Positions 51,979 to 63,564 of a stretch of 64,000 nt of DNA are shown piece by piece. This DNA is from Cymodocea nodosa (Eukaryota; Streptophyta; Magnoliopsida; Alismatales; Cymodoceaceae). The position numbers and the translations under genes are program-made. The first letter of the stretch is position 1; every line of letters starts with the position of its first letter. Below the pieces are notes generated by a model, which made no database searches, was not told the DNA's origin, and was given only the letters and a program-made list of their open reading frames with translations. The stretch spans positions 25,146,001 through 25,210,000 of the forward strand of contig CM072337.1 of NCBI GenBank assembly GCA_036874045.1. The letters run 5' to 3'.

Positions 51979-54900
51979 CTACTGTGGGTTTGGAGGTCGG
52001 CTGTTGGCGGCGGACACTCTGGAACCCCATTCCAGCAGCTCTTTGCTGGTGTCGTCCCTGTGGCAGATGACCTCTATGAAGCACAAGCAATCCTTCTTCT
52101 CCCCGGTGGCCTTCTCTATGGCGTCCACCAGCTCCTCCTCACAAAACACCTGCAACAACATGAATACAGATCTTCCGAGCTGATTTCTTGAAAAAAAAGA
52201 TCCCACTGCCCAATATAAATTGGAATAATTTCATATTGAAATAAGCAAAGGTAATTTACATAAACATAGACAAGGAAAAAACTCACCATTTATAATCAGA
52301 TTAGTTTTAAATTGAATGTGCACATTTCAACATAATCAAATTAGTTTTCCATCTAAAAATAGGAATACTTGGACTAAAAAAGATCAAAGGTAAGAGAAAT
52401 AATTGAAACAGCCCTACATAAACAAAATTTAGACACATTTTATAATATGTAAGAAAGGAAACTTCCTCATCTAATTTTTGTGTTTGTACCTTTTTCCTTT
52501 CATTGTATGACTGTCATGGTCACCCTCGAACATCTTACTACATTTTCATCCTACCAAAATCGCACCTGATTCTTCTTCCACTTTTTCGACTTCCGTGTCT
52601 TTTCCAAATTCAAACAAATATGCACCTCCTATTCTCCACTTCTTCCCATAATTCCTCTAAGCATCTCTCTCCTACTTTCTTCTTCCTAGATATCCTCTAA
52701 CAAGCTTCTCTCCCTTCTGAACACACCACTAACCAGCCACCTTTCCAATAGCCAACACGACATCACAACCAACATTGAACCATCTCTCTACCGACTAAGC
52801 AATCTTGACATGACCACCTCTTTGACAAATGATTTCTAGAAGCTAGTTCAGTTTTCATTTTTTTGGTTCTCTTTCTTCTTCCAATGTAGCAAATTCCATT
52901 TTGGACAATCAATGACTTCCATTTCCAATCTGATGCTATTACACTAGATGTGTCATTCACAACAGTGTCTGATCCCTTCACCATTTCTCATAGAAAAGGT
53001 GGATTGTTCTACATCAACAAAAGGTGGGGAGACAACAGGAGTGGGAGCAAAGTGGGGAGGCAGGTTTGCAACTAGCACCACATGCTTGGTTCCATGCATT
53101 ACACCAGTTTTTGCTACAGTTTGGTTTTCAATGTTCTGCTGCAGATACTTTTTTGCTTATATACAATCGTAGTGGCTTTCTACTTGTGTACATCAATGAC
53201 CTGCTTGCGAGCAGCCATTCCTCCACCATGCAACATTTTCTTCAGTTTTTGAACAGCACCTTCAAACTCAAAGTTATTAGCTTCCCCAACCACTTTTTGG
53301 GCCTCAGGTTTTTTCATCTGAATGGTGCCATCATACTCTCACAACAATGCTATGCAAGAACAACAAGCTTGGAGCCAAACCTATTACAACTCTTTTTGTC
53401 GGTACTCGGTTATACAAAGAAGTAACACCATTTTTCGAACCATCCATGTATTCACACATTGTTTTTTCTCTCAGATATTTAACTCCCACTAGGCTTGACC
53501 TCTCCTTTGTAGTAAACAAGGTCTACCAATCATGATTCCACCAACTGATTATTGGATTTAGGGTGAGTAGTCAGACCAAGCTGAACCATTTTTGTTGGTT
53601 TGGTTTGATTCTAAAAGTCTATGATTTGGTTCAGCTTGAAAATCTCCTAGGCCAATATACACATGATTCAACTAATGGTTTTGAGGTCAGCCAGTCCGAA
53701 CCACATTAAATTATTAAATAATTAATAAATATTATTAATATGTGTGTATATATACATAACTTATAAGTGATAACTTATGTGACTTTTTCACATTTAGATA
53801 ACATTAAGATTAATGATATATATGTTTGAAAAAGTTAAAACATAACATTATTTGTTGTTTCAATAACATCATTTGTTGGACATTTAGAACGATATTTCTA
53901 TTATTTTAATTTATTTAACTATCATTTTTTGTTTCGATAATTAACAACTTAGCCATTAACTGAACCAATTTTGAAATTTTTAACCGATAGGTATGATTGG
54001 GCGAATGGCTTCGGGCTCAAATCAAGCCAAGCTATCACACCCCTTATTGGAATGCTATGAAATAGATACTATGTTATATTAAACATACTCTCTTACTCAA
54101 CCTTCAATTTCAGTGGCCATCTTCCTTCAATCCCAATGTCTTTATCCATGCTAACTAGGCAGGTTCTCTCAATGATCTTCACTCCATTGATGGATACTAA
54201 TCTTGTTTCATGGGTAGCAAAGAATCAACAAATCATTGCCTACTTATCCACCAAATCCAAGCTATGCTCCCTTATCAATGCTATTACTGAGACATTATGG
54301 TTGCAATACACATTCAATTAGCTCATCCACCAACAATATGAGTCACAATCTAGGTAAAATATTTCTAAAACATAACCTTGTCCTTCATGCATAAACAAAG
54401 AATGTAGAAGTCAACTTTCATTTCATAAGAGTGTTAGTTGCTCAAGGTTGTCTTCCAATTCAATATCTACCATTTGTAGCCCAAGTATGACCATTCACAA
54501 AAGATTCACAAAAGTTTTTCCACATGAAGCTTTTAGTTGTAATAGGCTCAAGTTGAGTCTTCTATGTAGAGATCTTCAACTTGAGGGGCGTGTAAACATG
54601 CAACATAGAATGTGCTATAACATGTTATTGTATTCTATGGTCATTGTACATTATACTCTGCATTCATTATTTAAATACATCCACCATTGAACGTAGCAGC
54701 CTAAAAGGTGGAGAACTTGATCCATCTCTCTCTCCCTACTTTCACTCATCATCAACCCACACGCTGATGGTGAACATTAACTTATTTTAAATTAATGATG
54801 CCATGTTTTAACATGAACATTAATTTTTAATCAAAGTTTTGTTTGGTATCATCATTGAGATCCATTGGATCATTTGTTGTGCATGATTTTGGTGTGAAAA

Positions 54901-56990
54901 TTAATGTTACAAATCATTTTGCAAATAAGATTAATACAAAGAGGACATACCTTAGTGGTCCAGCACTTGCCTTGGCCATTGTGTATGGCATCCACAAAGC
55001 CAGTGTAGTTCCAGTTCTTGATGACATTGTAGGGGCCGTCATGGATTTCTACCTCAATGGTATATCCACCATTGTTTATGAGGAAGATGATGTTTTTCTG
55101 CTGGCATCGCAGCATTGTGGAAACATCTTGCGCTGTAACCTGCATTTTACATTTGAGCATCATTGAGGTGTTGATACGAACAACATTCCCAGGTTGTATA
55201 CTAAGTTACACGCTTCATTAAGGTAAAAACAAGGCACCGCATGCACCTGAAAGCTTCCATCACCAATGCAAGCAATCACCCTCTTGTCCACCTCAGCCTG
55301 GGCATACCCAAGAGTTGCACCAACAGACCATCCAATGGATCCATACTGCATCTGGAACTCATATCTGCAACGCCCAAAGTAATTGCTTTCATTAGTAACC
55401 AGCCAAGGTTGAGGTGTTCATGATATCACATCACAAGGAACTTACCCACAGCCCTGTGGCAATTTGAGCTTCTGGCAGTTGAACCAGGAGTCTCCAGTCT
55501 CGGCAATAACAGCTGTATCACTAGACAGCATGTTCTGTATATGCTTGAACAGCACATTCACCCTCAATGGCTCATTCGGAGTGGACGGCAGGGGAAGACC
55601 TACTGGCACATAGATCCTCTGGTAATTCTCAAAGGCAGTCGTGTTCTTCTTCAACCTACTGGCCAATGCTACCAGAAAATCCTTCATCCTCACACAACCA
55701 AATGTTGGCCCATTCGCCACCACAACCCGGTTGGGATTTACAATGATCGCCTTCTCCTTCTTCAGAAGCAGTGAATACCCGACGGAGCTATAGTCATTGA
55801 AGATCGGCCCTGCGAAGAGGTAGGCATCGGCCGATTCGACGATCTCTGCACAGAATGCAGTGCTCACAGCACCCCAGTACGTACCAATGAATCTTGAGAG
55901 ATGCTCCGGTACGAGCCCCTTGGCAGAAGGCATTACTGCCACCGGGTAACCACAGGCTTCGGCAAGTTCCCCAAAGGCACCCCCTGCCTTCGATACTCGG
56001 ATCTTAGGACCGCCAACAAGAACAGGCTTCACAGCCTTGTTCAAGAATTCCACGGTGGCATCGACAGCCGCTTCGAGACTCTTCTGGTTACTCATTCTAA
56101 TATTCACAAAACCAAGATCGAGATGAATCAAAATCTCAGTAACCAAGGCAGATGCCGAAACCAGAGAAAAGCATTTAATGTAGTGAAATAGGGTGAAGCT
56201 CGATAATTACTTGACAGATAGGTAGAAGGGAACGGGATCGCGGCTGAAGGTGGGATGAGAAATTGCCGGGAGATTACAGCTGACACTGATATACACCGGT
56301 TTGCTCTCTTTGATGGCGGTCGAGATGGCAGTGTCGATCTGCTCGTGTGCATCGTCGAGATTGTTCACAACGGCCTGCAGCAACACATAAACGAAATTCT
56401 CTCATTCGATCGTCACAACCAAAAAAGACCCGGACCTTTATTTTCCAATCTCTCCGAAAACTACCCACCTGATAACAAGTGACGGTCTGGAAGCATCGGA
56501 GCTCCTGGCTGAAGTCCGGTAGACCGATGGTGTGGTGGAGAACGCGATTGGTGCCGTAGTCGTTGGAGTTGGGTCCTCCGACGATGCAGATGACGGGGAG
56601 ATTCTCACTGTAGGCGCCAGCGATGGCGTTGAGGACGCTCAGCCCACCGACGGTGAAGGTCACCACGCAAGCACCCACGCCTCGGGACCTGGCGTACCCG
56701 TCTGCCGCGTACCCTGCGTTGAGCTCGTTGCAGCAGCCGACGTTGGTGAGCCTAGGCTCGGCGATGAGGTGGTCGAGGAGGGTGAGGTTGAAGTCGCCGG
56801 GAACGGTGAAGACGTCGGTGACGCCGACCTGGACTAGGCGACGTGCGATGTGGCGGCCGAGGGTGGCGTTGCCGTGTTCAACGGGGGCGAGTGGGGAACT
56901 AAAGATGGCACCGGGGGCGTGATTGGGAGGGGTGCCCACGTCGTTGCAGAAGGGCCTGGTGCCGTCGACGGACGCGATCTGGGTGTCCAT
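51979..56990 (-). CDS. PDC: pyruvate decarboxylase (thiamine diphosphate-dependent)
   Basis: Cytosolic enzyme converting pyruvate to acetaldehyde and CO2, the entry to ethanol fermentation during low oxygen. Six exons on the minus strand: 56469-56990, 56211-56374, 55446-56096, 55247-55364, 54951-55139 and 51979-52149. All have GT-AG introns and consistent phases, totalling about 604 residues, the usual plant length. The ThDP-activating Glu is in [16 protein letters not shown] (E89). The catalytic His pair is in LHHTIG (152-153). The ThDP/Mg motif runs from GDGSFQ (480-485) to INNGGYTIE (N507, N508, E514). The C-terminus is FIEV...[25 protein letters not shown]. Every key residue is present and no frameshift is seen, so it should be functional. 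Intron 5 (52150-54950) is expanded by a copia fossil. An anaerobic-response-like motif cluster lies upstream. Confidence 0.95.
53040..54700 (+). mobile_element. 5'-truncated Ty1/copia fossil inside PDC intron 5
   Basis: The plus strand, antisense to PDC, begins within reverse transcriptase: [19 protein letters not shown] (about 53075) and [12 protein letters not shown] (about 53185, the YVDD box changed to YIND). It continues with [18 protein letters not shown] and [18 protein letters not shown] (about 53480). After a 487-bp hAT MITE the same reading resumes with WNAMK, a stop, ILCYIKHT (about 54050), then [20 protein letters not shown] from RNase H (about 54195). Gag, protease and integrase are absent. 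It differs in sequence from the copia fossil at 48.5-51.5 kb and lies in the opposite orientation. Confidence 0.85.
53557..54043. mobile_element. small hAT-type MITE with 8-bp target duplication, nested in the intronic copia
   Basis: Flanked by identical TTATTGGA at 53549-53556 and 54044-54051, the 8-bp duplication expected of hAT elements. The ends (TTTAGGGTGAGTAG and, reversed, GGGGTGTGATAG) are imperfect inverted repeats, and subterminal words CAAGCTGAACC / CTTGGCTTGATTTGAGCC resemble each other. No ORF. Taking it out with one copy of the duplication rejoins the copia codons for TDYWNAMK. Confidence 0.82.
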
Positions 56991-57147
56991 CGTAGCCGCC
57001 GATCAAAATGCAACCGCCGGAAGAAAGCAAGTATTGGGGCGAGAAGCGTGGGAACGGAACCGAGGGTTGGCTCGCTTTGCGTTGGGAGTCAGTCAACATG
57101 TCAATGCGTTCTGTCGGATCTTATTTACGTGCGGAGATGGCCCTTGC

Positions 57148-57164
57148 AAACCAGGGGGCGGTTT
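57148..57164 (-). promoter_or_regulatory. anaerobic-response-like GT/GC motif cluster upstream of PDC
   Basis: AAACC-A-GGGGGC-GGTTT, 158-174 bp upstream of the PDC start: two GT motifs (GGTTT, one on each strand) flanking a GC motif (GCCCCC). The classic anaerobic response element of maize Adh1 pairs GGTTT with GC(G/C)CC. Presence is direct; hypoxic function is inference from the family role of PDC. Confidence 0.55.
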
Positions 57165-57229
57165 AGAGCTGTCGGTTTTCTCGTCACGAAACTCTTCGGT
57201 CGTTACCAGAAAAAATAAATAAACAATTA

Positions 57230-58300
57230 ATTATAATTATTCCACGGGTTTGGTCACTTTTCCACTGGCTCAAACTTCCAGAAGCGCAATAACTTTAAAT
57301 TATAATTACATAATAAACAATTTATTTTAGTAAAATAGGTTTTTTTTTTTTTAGATCGATACATTTCGTTAAATTTCAAGTATTTATTTTTAATTAAATA
57401 ACTATTTATATAATCAATTTTCACTTTTAAAAAAATAGAAAGAGGTGCCGACACAAGTAAAGGTCCTTACGTCATGGAGGCCGTGACTATTTTTCTATTG
57501 GACTAGAGGCTATATATATAATAAGTCTTCGAAGGTGTAACCGTTTAAGGTGATACGGTTCAAGAATGTTAAATTTTTTACTCTTAACAAGAATCTTGAT
57601 AAAATACATGGAGAAGATTTCAAGCAATACCCTTATTAGTTATTTCCCCGCACCCTTAGTTAGATTGACAACGAGTTAACGAAAATGTATGTTATTCAGA
57701 TCTTATTACGTTAATAATAATATATATATTAATTATTTATCGATTAAATTAATTATGAAAAATAATATTTATAATTTATAGTATAATTATAATTTTCTAA
57801 TATTATTTATAATCATACTACTGTTAATATTATTAAAATTTCAATTTTAAAGAACGTAAAAGCTGTCACTGTAAAAAAAGAAAACTTATCTCTTTGCTAT
57901 TTAAGAATATTTAAAACACATACGTTGTCTTCTTCTGAATATTCATCGATCCGTGACGTATGTCAGCTTCGGAAACAACCGTATATGGGTTTAATTCCAA
58001 CTATAATCTTAATTTTTACAATCCTTTTATCTTAGTTTCTTTAATATTTACTTCTTGTTTATTATTTTTATATACAGATCATTTTCATAATTGAAGTATA
58101 TTATTTGTTTTTAAACATTATTTTTATATTTATTTAGATTATTCTTTCTTTTATCGGACCAGAACCAAATTCCCTCGTCATGCAAACGAAGTACACGTTA
58201 CGAAATACGATAATGCCATCCATCTGTGACATTAATGAGATTTATAATATTATAGCCGTGACTTGAAACGTGTCTATTTTTGACCTGCCGTCTGTGATCT
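57230..58300. other. PDC upstream AT-rich spacer, no gene
   Basis: AT-rich DNA with a TATATATATAATAA stretch at 57512-57525. No coding region or repeat termini recognised. Confidence 0.4.
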
Positions 58301-58663
58301 CAACCACTGGTATTACTTATGACCTGATCTAATTAAAACCACCGGAAACTTGAATGATATGCCCTCCTATATAAATGACGTTGAGAACTTTGGGTCGAGA
58401 ATTCTGCTTAAGTTTTCCTTTGAATATATAGTGTGAATTATATGCCCACCTATAAAGACTTGACCAAGTTTTGAGTTGATTTCAACCACTGGTATTACTT
58501 GTGACCTGATCTAATTAAAACCACTGGAAACTTGAATGATATGCCCTCCTATATAAATGACGTTGAGAACTTTGGGTCGAGAATTCTGCTTAAGTTTCCT
58601 TTGAATATGTAGTGTGAATTATATGCCCACCTATAAAGACTTGACCAAGTTTTGAGTTGATTT
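58301..58663. repeat. 182-bp tandem duplication containing a TATA-like box
   Basis: 58301-58482 is repeated at 58483-58663 with only about five differences and one 1-bp deletion. Each unit contains CCTCCTATATAAATGACG and CCCACCTATAAAGAC, which look like TATA boxes. The high identity indicates a recent duplication. No gene was recognised downstream. Confidence 0.93.
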
Positions 58664-61340
58664 CAAATAGACTGAACTTTAACATAATTTTAGACTTGTT
58701 TAAATAAACGACACAAGCCTAAATATTATTACTTCAGCTTCGCCTGATTTTATTAATTACGATCCATTTAATCACTTTTAATTTTGTATGGTATATTTTT
58801 GTAGTGTCTTACTTATAAAGTATACGATCTATATAATATCCCTGGATAAATTCTTAACTAATTTATCATTGTTTATAAGACATATATTTTATAGGAATTT
58901 ATTAAAAAATGGCTCTTGCGGCTATAAAGCTGCGGGCACCGCTCATCACCATTTGATCTCTATATCCGCCACTATCTTATCATATATCTGCTACCGTAAG
59001 ATATATTTTATAAAGTTAATTTTTTTTTTTTTTCTACCTCCTCTTACAATCCTCTTCTTCTTAAATTATTTTTGTTGTTGTGCTAATGATAAAAAAATAA
59101 ATAAAATTAAAATATTCTAAATGACAAATATCACGTCTAAAACTAAAATACAAAATATAATGTTTGAAACTAAAATAAAAAACAAGGCATATATTAACAA
59201 TGAAAGCATGAAAGGAAATTAAAATGCTTTAAATGTAAGAATTAATATCAAAACTATGATTGAAGTGAAATACTTGAAAGAAAGAAATTAAAATGTTTAA
59301 ATAACAAAATATAACATTCAAAAAAAAATTAAAATGACATGAATATCTAAAGTAAAATAAATGGAAATGTAAAATACAAGAGGAACAAATATATTGAAAT
59401 TAAATAGAAATGTCGATATTCTAGGCTTTCACATTTAATATTTTGAATGCAGTAATTTAATCTTAGACAAAATTAAACAAGGAAAAAGGAAAAATCGATT
59501 TGATCAAAGCACAAATTCAATCAAACTAAACGTTTCTTTCAAGCTCAATCTAATTGAAATGTAACTTCAACCAAACCGAACTTTTTGAAAAAAGGAAAGG
59601 TAAGTCCGATCGAAATGCAACTTTCGGTAAGGCGAACTTTCTTATTTTATTTAAAAAAGAGAGATTAAAAAAAAAAAGGGAGAGAGGAAAAAGTGGAAAA
59701 GTGAATTAAAATAAATTTGTTCTTTGTTGATTAACCTACTTTGTTGACACCCAACATCCAAGTAATTTTGTGATTTTTGTTATGAATGTTGTGTGTGAAT
59801 TCTTCTATAAATCTAATGATAACAGTGTTTTCTATAATAATATTGCCTTTTTTTTATTTTGAACATCTACTAATAGAATTTCTCTTGTCATTTATATATA
59901 AACTGTAATAGCAAAATTATGAAATTTATTAGAAACAATGAGAAAAAAATAATCTCAGAGAATTTAGTCAATTGGTCTTTCCAACCAAATAGTGTTAGTC
60001 AAAGGGTATTATCTTATCATGCATTAATCCATCATCAGTCTAACTTCATTCTGAAGGGATTACTAAATACTAACAATTAAAATTGCAATACAAATTTTTT
60101 CAAAATTTACATATGGAATATAGTTTATCAAAATTTCCCATATGAAATGTTGTCATTGGGAAAAAATAATCTGGTTGTTAGACACAACATAAATCATAAA
60201 AATATTTAATGAAAAATAATAAAATTTTGATCCATCTTGTAAAAACTAGAGACATAATGTAGCTTATCTTAAATGTTCGCATTAAAATTCATATTTTTAG
60301 ACTTTTTTTTGGGGACTTCTATGATATTACTAAATGTCTGTCTTATTTTTTACACACATTTTATTTTTTGACAAATTGAATTACTTTCTTACATTTCATC
60401 ACCTAAATATTAAATACATTTATCGACATCACTTACCTTATAACGAGTTGATATGATGACTTTCAAATACTCGGACAGAGGACGAAGAAGACAACAATAG
60501 TTTTATGAGTATTTTAGGTGCCACCACCTACTTGCTTTGCTTAAAACGAAGAAAGAAGAAGAAGAAAATTAAAAATTATACTAAAATATCATGGCTCCCA
60601 AAAACTAACTACAATAATATTAAAACAACAATAAGAATTAATTTTAAAAAGACAACATTAATGATGAGAATATAAATAATAGTGAAAGAAGATGTCATAA
60701 AAGTTACATAAAAAACCCAATTAAGTATAGAAACAGGTAGAGGTTGAAATGGAATTGAAAGAATCTCTAAGTTCGATAACGCAAAAATTTATATAAAGAT
60801 GATTATATATTTCGCAAGTGCAAAAGCAAAGTTAAAATAGTTTTTATCTAACAACTAAAGAAGTTCAGAAGGATATCTAAATAGGTTAGTGACTTAAAAG
60901 GTTAAGTATCTAAAAAGTTAAAGATGGATGGAGAGCTACAGATGCCTAATGAACGAACGTAAAAGATGAACGCAAAGTTAAAAGATTAATTATCTAGAAA
61001 GTTTCAAGAGAACGAAGAGTTAAAAAATTAATTATTTGAAAATTAAAAGTTTGTTTGTACATTCAAAATTAAATCTAAAAAAATTTGAATTCTATGAAAT
61101 TTCATAAAAATAGAATTTAATGAAAATTAAAATTCAGATATTATTAAATAAAATTAATTTTTAATAAAATAATTAGTTAATAAATTAAAATAATTAATCA
61201 ATAAGTTAATTACTTACATTAACCAATTAACATGTTATAAAATTAGATATTTATATATTATTTATTAATTAATTAAGTATATATCATTTATCTATATTAA
61301 ATATATATAAAAATATAAATATATATGCTTGAGACAAAAA
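58664..61340. other. AT-rich spacer, nothing identified
   Basis: Very AT-rich. A frame open at 58788-59120 is hydrophobic and low-complexity with no recognisable domain and is not called. No repeat termini or RNA genes were seen. Confidence 0.4.
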
Positions 61341-61499
61341 AGAAATTCAAACACGTCGACCGTCGTCCATTTATCAAAATCAAGTATACGCAGGTCTTTG
61401 TAATCAGTCGAAATATAAGGATAGCATTCCGACCGCCATCCATCGGTAGCCAGAATCGACATTCCGATTTCTAGTGATAAAGCTCCTTAAGCACGCATA

Positions 61500-62270
61500 G
61501 TAAGGGACGAAGGGGCAGGGGTACCTGTTGTTGGTCGGTCAGTTGACGAAGAGCTTTACCAGCTGCCCCCTTTCGGAGGTGGCCGGTGGAGTTCAAGCGG
61601 TCAGTGGATTGCAGCATCGAGTTCGGGTGGTGGAGGTGGAGTTGGGTTGTTTGGGCGCTAGTCAGAGCTGCACGGCTGTGGTGGCGAAGCTCGGACAGAG
61701 GTTGCGGGTGTTGGAATTGAGACTTCTAGGTGTTCCCGGGAGTTGCGTTTGACGAGGCTAAACAGAGGGGCTTGCGGGAAGAGGCGGTTTGGTTTATTGG
61801 TGGAGGATTCGAGTCTGGTGGTGGCGAACGGATGAGCGATTTCGGTTCAGGCGGAACAGTGCACGGACAGGCTGCAAGCGACAGAGTTCGACCAGGTGGG
61901 GGATGCGGTTGTGCGGCGGAATAGAGGCTGGACGGGCGAACGAGAGTTGGGTTTGCGACGATGGAACAGGTCTCCAGTGTGCAGTGGTAGAGGCAAAGAT
62001 CAATGGCTTCGGATGCTTGATAGCCGGCAGTGCGCAGGGAAACTTGGAACGGGACTCGACGGAGTTGCTAGCGGGTCGCGTATGAGATTTGCAGTGGCCG
62101 ACGGGAGACGGGAGCCGAGCATGCAAGACGGGAGACGGGAGCGGGAGCGGGAGCGGGAGACGGAGGGAGCGCCGAGCAGGACGGGAGACGCGGGCGAGCG
62201 GGACGGAATTCAATTTCCCACCCTTCGGGGAAAACGGATTCCAGGATGCACGAACATCTTCTTCGTATAA
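61500..62270. other. GC-rich island with GGGAGC/GGGAGAC short repeats, unassigned
   Basis: An isolated GC-rich block of about 770 bp in AT-rich DNA. Near 62100-62170 the words GGGAGACGGGAG and GGGAGCGGGAGCGGGAG repeat in tandem. Overlapping frames are open on both strands (for example 61794-62213 minus, 61896-62270 plus), which reflects composition. None has a domain I recognise. It could be a transposon end or a relic 5' exon region; neither is supported by motif evidence. Confidence 0.5.
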
Positions 62271-63310
62271 TTAGATGGAAATTTGTTTACTTTTTTTTAA
62301 TTTTACGTGTAATTAGAGTTACAGTAAACAAGAATATAAATTGTCAAATGTTTTGGATCCAACAAGTGGCTCAATTGTCAGATGTCCGATTTTCAATAAA
62401 CTGGCGTGGAACCGATTAGAAGACAAGGGATTAATTGTTCAAAAAGATGAAGAGTTACAGCATAATCGTCTAGAACCACCAATAAATATAACTGAATAAG
62501 TTCATTAGGTTTAACTAAACTTAAGGGACCTGTAATAGACACAGGACAAAAGGTTAGATAACCAAGCATTTGAATGTCAGCAGGATATTTAAAGACTTAT
62601 GAGATAAGTGTTTGATTGGAAGAGAAGTTAAAGACTTAAGTATCTGAAACTTAGTAAATTATTTAAAGACTTAAATTGATGAATATCTGTTAGATCTTTA
62701 AAGAAAGATTAAGTTTCCAATAAGTTAAAGTTTTACTGATTTATTCGAAAAATTATGCAAGACAAGTATTCATTCAAATTAATTTTCTTGAAGACTCAAG
62801 AAGTGATATCTCCAACAGTTCAATAGATTTTTTTGACTGTCTGAACAATGAAAACTGACTAATTTTAAGACTGTCAAGTTCAACGAAGATAATAGGTTAA
62901 CAAATTTTAAAGAAGAGATGATTGTTAGATATATAGATATAAAAGTTACCACATTACGTAGCAAAAACAAGAACAAAGGAGAGAAACATAAATCAGGAGT
63001 AAAAATTCCTGCGAACATTGTTGAAAAAGCTTTCACGTAAATTAGCAACATTCAAAAGATCAAGACCAATAAAGCTCTCCATGTACCTTAACTTTGATCT
63101 GACAAAAACATTTGATTCATGACTTTAACCTTAAAGTTTTAAGTGTGTTTGATTAAAATGTTGATTTAAAAGTCATGAGTGTGGTCGGTTGTTACTTTAA
63201 CATGAAATTAAGTGGTATGTAAGTAGAGAAAATGGTAAAGTTTAAGCGGAGATAGATTAATTGTTAATAACGAACCAATTAAAATTTTCTTACATGTCAT
63301 TTTATTTCTT
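62271..63310. other. AT-rich spacer, nothing identified
   Basis: No coding frame with a recognisable product. Repeated words of the type AAAGACTTAAG around 62580-62700 are loosely periodic but not a clear array. Confidence 0.35.
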
Positions 63311-63311
63311 G

Positions 63312-63564
63312 TTAAAAAAAATTGTTCAAAGAGCTAAGAAGAATTCATAGGTTTAAGAACTAGACGGTATGTTAATTGTCGAATGTAAATTAGATAATAA
63401 AAGATATCATATACATATATCTTTCTTTAAAATTGTCATATACATTGTCGATATATATATGTATATGATATCTTTTATTATCTAATTTACATTCGACAAT
63501 TAACATACCATCTAGTTCTTAAACTTATGAATTCTTCTTAGCTCTTTGAACAACTTTTTTTAAA
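63312..63564. repeat. long near-perfect inverted repeat (fold-back element)
   Basis: The left arm, 63312-63420, and right arm, 63451-63564, are reverse complements over about 110 bp, with two substitutions in the inner 98 bp and small length differences in the outer A/T runs. The loop is about 30 bp. This is the architecture of a fold-back MITE or a hairpin small-RNA precursor. No protein coding. Confidence 0.93.

Noticed and set aside
58788..59120. 110-codon frame downstream of the duplicated TATA-like boxes
   Set aside because: Low-complexity hydrophobic reading of AT-rich DNA without domains; kept only as a possible non-coding transcription question.
61794..62213. 139-codon minus-strand frame in the GC-rich island
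   Set aside because: Pro/Arg/Ser-rich low-complexity reading with equally open frames on the other strand; no domain.
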